Shown: positions 34,081 to 64,000 of the stretch, piece after piece
Numbering within the stretch: the first letter of the stretch is position 1
How the letters are laid out: every line of letters starts with the position of its first letter
Assembly: GCF_037975245.1 (NCBI RefSeq)
Contig: NC_092576.1
Location: 12,081,111 to 12,145,110, forward strand
Origin: Apostichopus japonicus
Lineage: Eukaryota; Echinodermata; Holothuroidea; Aspidochirotida; Stichopodidae
Length of the DNA: 64,000 nt
Direction of reading: 5' to 3'
Notes under the pieces: model-generated
Databases searched by the model: none
What the model was told of the DNA's origin: nothing
What the model saw: only the letters and a program-made list of their open reading frames with translations
Translations under genes and position numbers: made by a program

Positions 34081-36459
34081 TGAAAACTCTTCTATGATTA
34101 CTCCCTATGAAATAAAAAATCACAGCAAACAAAATACATGAATATTCATGATAAGGTACAGCCCCCTTATTTATTTAGCATTTGAAAAGCTGGACAAACT
34201 TGGTATAAATTAGTATTTTAATATAACGTTTACTTGTGCCATGGTTTTGTTGAAAATAGTACATATATGTATTAAAAAAAAAGATGGAAAAAAAAGAAAA
34301 AAAAAAACAATCAGAGAGCCAACCATCCCCTTTAAAGATGAATGAAAGTTACAAGACATTATTTATGCATTGTGAAATATTTTCACAACCTACTGCACAA
34401 ACAAAATCATCTGGTATACATCACAGAGAAAACGGTCAATTTTGAGACCATTTAAGATAACCTGTTGACCCCTTGAGCCAATTATTGAGCCATTTGAGAT
34501 AACCTGTTAACCCCTGAAGCTCAGAGGGCGAAAACTGATAAGAGCCCTCCTGAGGGTGTTGAAAACAAGAGTCTATCAACAGATTTGAAGCAGATTTCAT
34601 TTCTTGGATGACTGTATGTTTTGTTGAAGACCTATTGAGAGCCCCTTCACAAAAACTATTCTGAACTAAATTGAACCACCGAAAGAGAGTTCAAAGCATT
34701 AGAGAATTAACACATTAATTGTAGCTTTAATTTGGAGTCATCATGATGTGTAACAGGTTTCAGACTTTGACACCTGATGACCTCACCTGGTTCTTGTAGA
34801 CGGATCCACGTACCAAGTATGAAGTTAATCCAACGTGAACATTTTGATTTACTGTGGTTTGCAATCAAGTGTCACATACCCACACACACACAGGTGAATT
34901 TAACATTCATACTGTCACAAGTGACACATAGTGACCCTTTCTAGAAAGTAACGCTCAATTGATAATCAAGAAACCACGCCAACACTCTGCTTTTAATTCT
35001 CATGGATTTATTAGCACGAGATATTTCAATGATTATTGGTAAAAGAAAATATAAAAGAAATGCATATATGAAAATAACTACACCCCCTTGGATATTTATC
35101 CAGTGAATCCTACCCCCTTTATGCTAACTGACACTGCTATAGTACGCTTTAGGACAGGCTTCAGAAGATCACCGCCCACAAGGTAGTCGCTATAGGCGGA
35201 CTCCATTGTTTCTTCCATTGTTCAAATGCACGTACCCTATAACCTTAACATTACCCCATAACAATAGATTCTTGCAAGTCCCTGGAAGTCTTTTCTTCAA
35301 TTCCTCAGTCAGCCGACCAAAAACAAACGCAAGCACCATCGCATAGATTCCTTCTGCCTACGACAAGGAATCGCAAACCAGGGAAAAAGAGACAAAGGTG
35401 TATCCAGCAGTTCTCACAATGAAGTCTAATGTAATATTCTAATATGATCTAATGATTAACAGACAAATGTTATATCCCTGCTTCAAACACTTAACTAATG
35501 TGGTGATCACGGAGCTCATGCTATCGCAGACAGTTTGATTAATAGGTACGACGAATCCATGCCATATCGCCAAGGTTACGTAAAAGAACAACGTTTCTTT
35601 TTGGGAGAGACCGCAAGGTCGAGAAGAACGAGTTCTGTCGATTGTATAGTTGTATCGAGAAGAGACAGGGTCAGACGATTTGATTAAAATGCCATTTTGA
35701 TTAGACAGATGGATTCATAGGCTGGCCATCTCGATTGAGTAGCTTGTAGATTCACTTGAGAATATCATCTTTAATAAACGTTATTAAAGAGACCTTTGAC
35801 TTGGAGAAAGACATGAACATTGTTCGATATGGACGACATTTTAACCGAGTGCACGAAATTATAAGTCTGAATGGGCAAAACCTGTTTTCTTTCTTTCCCC
35901 TTTCTCCATTATACTGTGAGTCTGTGAGGGATATATTAACCGATCATACTGCGCAGTCTTTCCCGTGACCCAACGCACGTTAATTAAAAGAACATATATA
36001 TTATGAAAACATTGATCATGTGTAGAAAAGAACTCATACTATGGCATTTCATTCGTGGTTAAACAATGCAGTTCGTAAGTACGGTTCGTATGTAGGTGTG
36101 TGCGTAACCTTTGTGCGCTCCCATAAATTTGCGTACCATCTGATACATAGGTAAAGGTGCACCCAAAAACACTTGTAGTTGCCGTGTTCGTATCTCAAAC
36201 TGTAACCGTGTACTTTTACCACTTCCACGAAAAATTGGCCAAAGTGAAAAATATCAGTCTTTGTATTTATTGGAACACTTTCTTGGATGACTCCACACAT
36301 TCAGGAGAATTATACGTACAGCAAAAGTTTGACGCATCCGCAAAGTAAGGACGAAATTTTTGTTTTCGCTTCGAGCAGTCAGACTATGCCTTTTTTACTT
36401 TCTGGTAGAAATCTGATCCGACCGTCGATGGCTAAACCAGAACCTAAACGGGAACTAAA
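34081..36459. other. Gene-free stretch
   Basis: No exon, RNA gene or complete element is visible. The open frames near 35756-35968 and 36049-36348 lack recognisable motifs. Confidence 0.4.
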
Positions 36460-36467
36460 CCACTGAG

Positions 36468-37122
36468 CAAGGGCGGCGGAACCGGGGGGGGGGCACAGGG
36501 GGCACGTGCCCCCCCACTTATCCTCAGGTTAAAAATGTGCCCTTTTTCTACATAAAAATTTAGGTGTCTCAAGTTAGCAAGAGGCCAGGGAACCAGAATG
36601 AACACTCGCGAAGGGCCGTTTCCGGCCATCTGAGGGGTTTGTAAAACCAAACAATTTCTTCTACGCTCCGCGCCAACTGATGGTGGCGCTCCGCTCAGAT
36701 AGTCGTGCATACAACTTTGCAAATCCTGGATATGCCCCTGACTTTAATGAATTTCTGTGGGTCAAACTCAAAGCTATTTCGAATGGAAAAAAATTGTTAA
36801 GATATTAACAAGAAATAAACTCTAATTCGAAAGATTCCTACATTGGCAACTACTGTAGCATGATTTCACCTCATTTTGTCTCAAAAGAAAACTTGTTCCT
36901 TGTTTCCCAATTTGCACATTGGATATTGCAGTGCTAGTATGCATATTTTCCTTGAGGGGGGGGGGGAGGCGTTGATGGAGTGATGTGTATACGCAAATAA
37001 GATGATACAATAAGAGTTATGAAGGGTACTAAATATAAGGCTACATCAGTCCAATCGAATTTCTGCAAAGTGCCCTTTGATGTCGGTGCCCCCCCAGATT
37101 AAAAGTGCTTCCGCCGCCCTTG
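36468..37122. mobile_element. hAT-like non-autonomous element, copy B
   Basis: Starts CAAGGGCGGCGGAACC and ends CTTCCGCCGCCCTTG. The 8-bp duplications are CCACTGAG (36460-36467) and CCAATGAG (37123-37130). It is the uninterrupted 655-bp version of the element at 13829-15717, with the same interior including AGTTAGCAAGAGGCCAGGGA. Confidence 0.92.
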
Positions 37123-37169
37123 CCAATGAGCAAATATCAGCAAGGTCGTCTTTACTGATATATTAAAGA

Positions 37170-37690
37170 GGAACAACATTGTAATCATTCCCACGAAGCT
37201 AGCATTCAAATCCTGCTTTTTGCTCTAGAGATATTGGCAGTTAACATTCTCGCATTTTCCTACCGTATGTGGACTTGAAGCAAACAGGTGTGATGTTATA
37301 TATAGATGAAACACTGACCAAACTATGTCTTATTTGGCTTTCTTTTTCAATCTGTTGTTTTGACCCATGATTGGAGAGTGTTGATTATTATTATAATTTT
37401 TTTTTTGTGTGCCTTTAGTGGATGGGAAGTTTTTGACATACCTATGCCTGTGACAAAGGTACACATATGGCATACTTCAAAATATTCGGAGTAAAACATT
37501 TAGAATGCAAATGTCAAAGAAAGAGAAAACATTTATATTGTCGGCCTGCATCGAATGACATCACACCTGTTTGCTTCAAGTTCACTCTCGGCACTGGAGG
37601 TGACAACTTCAACTGTCAGTATCTCAAAAAGGAAAAAACGTAGGTGTTTGATGCAAATTTCACCAGAATGCTTGGATTATATTCTTCTTT
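37170..37690. mobile_element. Inverted-repeat element with 24-bp perfect inner arms
   Basis: The 24-bp arm at 37273-37296 (starting ACTTGAAGCAAACAGGTG) is repeated exactly in inverse at 37558-37581. Weaker inverted similarity extends outward (AGATATTGGCAGTT on the left versus AACTGTCAGTATCT on the right), giving arms of perhaps 100 bp or more around a core of about 260 bp. A large foldback element is likely; the outer ends were not defined. Confidence 0.55.
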
Positions 37691-38021
37691 GATATATCAA
37701 ACATAAGCCTTCTTTATACTATCCTATTGAAAACAACATGAATGCCCCTTGCAACCGCGAAATTTACGCTATTCGATACTCACAATATCGTTGTTCGAGA
37801 ATTTTACTGTGGTATTAGACATAGCATATGTACCCAGTCTATTGTTTACTATATTCATTTATACTTTTTTGTGTTTGTTTTTTGTTGTTGACAAAACTGC
37901 AACGTAAGAACATGCATATTCATGAGATGACTTAAGGCACAATTTTAAAAATCTTGCTAAATCTCCGAAAGTGCTCCTTTATAAAGGCTCAAATGACAAT
38001 GCCGTTGCCCTCAATAGTTAC

Positions 38022-38795
38022 ATAAATTAAATCCAGTCAAACCCTGATCTATTTTACAAATTTGCATCGTTAATTATGAAAGAAACCAAATACCGGTCGG
38101 CACAATTCTTGCTAGAATACAAGAAGTACTCGTTCGAGAGGCTCTATGTCATTCGTCCAAACGTCAACTGCTTTAATGCGGAAAGTTCAATTAGAAAACC
38201 TACACCTACTCACACAACCCCTGGTAGGTCACATTTTTCCACTGGGTCAATTTTAACATAAATTAAATCCAGTCAAACCCTGATCTATTGTACAAATTTG
38301 CATCGTTAATTATGAAAGAAACCAAATACCGGTCGGCACAATTCTTGCTAGAATACGAGAAGTACTCGTTCGAGAGGCTCTATGTCGTTCGTCCAAACGT
38401 CAGCTGCTTTAAGGTGGAAAGTTCAATTAGAAGAACTTACGCCATCTCACACAACCCCTGGTAGGTCACATTTTTCCACTGGGTCAATTTTAACATAAAT
38501 TAAATCCAGTCAAACCCTGATCTATTTTACAAATTTGCATCGTTAATTATGAAAGAAACCAAATACCGGTCGGCACAATTCTTGCTAGAATACGAGAAGT
38601 ACTCGTTCGAGAGGCTCTATGTCGTTCGTCCAAACGTCAGCTGCTTTAATGCGGAAAGTTCAATTAGAAAACCTACAACTACTCACACAACCCCGGTAGG
38701 TCACATTTTTCCACTGGGTCAATTTAAACATAAATTAAATCCATTCAAACCCTGATCTATTGTACAACTTTGCATCGTTAATTATGAAAGAAACA
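38022..38795. repeat. 236-bp tandem repeat, 3.2 copies, next to the FDPS 3' end
   Basis: ATGAAAGAAACC recurs at 38076, 38312, 38549 and 38784 (spacing 236, 237, 235). Each unit runs from ACATAAATTAAATCCA to CACTGGGTCAAT. The plus strand keeps an open frame of about 50-68 codons in each full unit (MKETKYRSAQFLLEY..., then SFERLYVVRPNVSCFN). I recognise no protein family. The partial fourth copy ends about 50 bp from the FDPS stop codon, so FDPS 3' UTR transcripts may run into the array. Confidence 0.9.
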
Positions 38796-38845
38796 GATCG
38801 GAGTTTTCCACGAGGATTAAAGGGGTTAGCAGGATTTAAATAGAT

Positions 38846-62502
<23,657 letters not shown>

Positions 62503-64000
62503 CTGCATGCACATAACGGAAGGGGGCGAATATTTCAAAGAAAAGTCACTTTAATAAATACAGATTTGAGGGATGTAGGGGCATGTAGTACATTTGCTCC
62601 TTGAAGGTCTATGGACACCTACGAATTACTAATCACTCTTACTAAATAATCTATCTTCTCTCCATCCCTTGTCTACTAATCCCCTTACATCTATCTCTTT
62701 GTGTTCATCATGCTCATTAACCTGTCTGTATTCTGTGAGTGTTTTTGTCCCTCCTTTAACTGTTACTTGTCATTTAGCTTTCGAAGAATATCCTGCTAGG
62801 ATCGAAACGTCAGGCCAACTTACTTTAACACACTCTTATAGGCATTAGAAATCATGAAAAAAAAGATGCAACTCCCATCAAAATCCATCAAAGACTGACC
62901 ATTTTACAAGCCTTTACTTAATTCTAGTTTCATATATGTATAAACGTTTACTAAGTATGTACATTGATGATGTAAAGGGAGTGAATGCCTAAGTTTCTGT
63001 AGTGTTATCCCTTTGTGTTAACAACCTTCAATTTCAAGGACACTGAACACAGGTTTGTGGGCCCTAAGGGCAATGTTTTTGAAATACCTTATTGTCTTCT
63101 TTTTGAAAAGAGGAAACATCACTTTAATCAAATGATACATGTGGGCTTGTAAATTAGGAGTTAACTTATTTAAGGAGTAACATAAGAAATGTTGATGAGT
63201 GGGACACTCCATATCCTGGTTTGCATAAAATGAGTTTCCCCAGATTTATCAAAGCTTCAAATGTGTTTATCTTGGAAACGAAAAGAGCTCTCTGAAAGAT
63301 TTGAATGAGATGATCAAACACAATAAAATGTGCTGAATATGGGGCTTATTGGCTAGGGAATACCAACACGTATCAGCAAAGATAATAATGATAATGATCA
63401 TAATAATCATAATAATAATAATGGACATTTATAATGCGCCGATATCCGTAAAAAAAAAACGCTCATGGCGCAGTGACACAAACAGTGCAACAGCATTAAA
63501 CATAGTAAAAGATGAAAATGCAAGGAAAAATGGGCAACAGTGAACAATTAGTTAATTAAATTAATTAGTTTTCATCAGATGTCTTCTTAGCAGTGTTTGT
63601 ATACAAAACCACGATTACTGATTTCAGTCTTTTTCTTTATAGAAACTCAGAAAATTAAAAGAGATGAGAAATCGTAATTTCCCGCTATTTTGGTGTTTTC
63701 AACGTTTAATAATTTTGTTTTCATGAAATGCTGAGATATACCTGCTTCTCATCTTTGGCATCTGTGTAACAACTTTGATACCCATATCGTATAGCAATTT
63801 GCCATGTTACAAGGGATAAACATTCCTCTCTGTTAAAGGTACGCTGTATTGGCCCCAAATATGCTAGATATTCAAATATGGTCACCTTTAATCAAAATTC
63901 TCAAACTGTTTTCATTACAACCTTCGAGGAAAGTTTCCTCACTGGGACATTCAGTCATCTTGTGTGTTCCTTAAAAATGTCTGAGAACAATTTGGAGAGT
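62503..64000 (-). other. FDPS upstream intron (partial), no further FDPS exon found
   Basis: The acceptor CCCCCTTCCGTTATGTGCATGCAG ends at 62503 in minus orientation. I find no exon ending with the expected residues before DDFMD, so the preceding FDPS exon should lie beyond the window. The intron contains a Penelope terminal remnant (62777-62815) and a dispersed repeat with an AAT run and TTTATAATGCGCCGA (63385-63545). The remainder is featureless. Confidence 0.6.
62777..62815 (+). ncRNA. Hammerhead-ribozyme-like motif (Penelope pLTR remnant)
   Basis: GCTT (stem I), core TCGAAGA (expected CTGAAGA), extra A, stem II TATCCT/AGGATC, intact GAAACGTC, and AGGC. Flanking TTACTTGTCATT and CCAACTTACTTTAACACA match the inverted piece at 22160-22245, so both derive from the same Penelope terminal repeat. 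Confidence 0.5.

Overview
The window looks like nuclear DNA of a marine deuterostome invertebrate, most likely an echinoderm and plausibly a sea cucumber. It has split genes with GT-AG introns, very long satellite arrays, Penelope-like elements, L1-Tx1 and CR1-like LINE relics, many short hAT-type elements with 8-bp target duplications, and a lectin/HYR exon pair typical of echinoderm gene repertoires. The organism call is inference; no species can be named from the sequence alone. There is no bacterial-type operon, CRISPR array or phage.

Three genes are well supported. (1) DNAJC25, plus strand, 2012-11153: ten coding exons that join in frame to a 328-residue ER-type J-domain membrane protein. 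(2) A single-exon GT10 alpha-1,3-fucosyltransferase-like gene, plus strand, 30137-31425, with one frameshift near 30713. (3) The last two coding exons of farnesyl pyrophosphate synthase (FDPS), minus strand, 62368-62502 and 38846-39046; the rest of FDPS lies beyond the right edge. Weaker gene pieces are a SUEL-lectin plus HYR exon pair at 52263-53190 (plus, inside the FDPS intron) and a conserved uncharacterised minus-strand fragment at 19720-21106.

Layout: 1-2000 is a short tandem duplication, gene-free DNA and a 12-bp minisatellite just before DNAJC25. 2-11 kb is DNAJC25, with repeats in its introns. 12.5-17.1 kb is a transposon graveyard holding a three-level nest (an unknown element inside a hAT-like element inside a Penelope-like element). 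17-28 kb is mostly gene-poor, with a second Penelope-like element, LINE tails and an ATT microsatellite. 28.3-29.5 kb is a 1.16-kb GATA array. 30-31.6 kb is the fucosyltransferase. 31.9-38.8 kb holds hAT-like elements, a SINE relic, an inverted-repeat element and a 236-bp tandem repeat that abuts the FDPS 3' end. 39.0-62.4 kb is one FDPS intron of about 23.3 kb. It is packed with four tandem-repeat systems (400-bp, 38-bp, 150-bp and 33-bp units), a third Penelope-like element, LINE pieces and the lectin/HYR exons.

The genes do not form a functional unit. The most interesting signals are hammerhead-ribozyme-like structures at four Penelope-related sites, a hAT-like insertion 11 bp from the FDPS splice donor, satellites with higher-order periodicity inside the FDPS intron, and repeated nuclear-receptor half-site clusters there.
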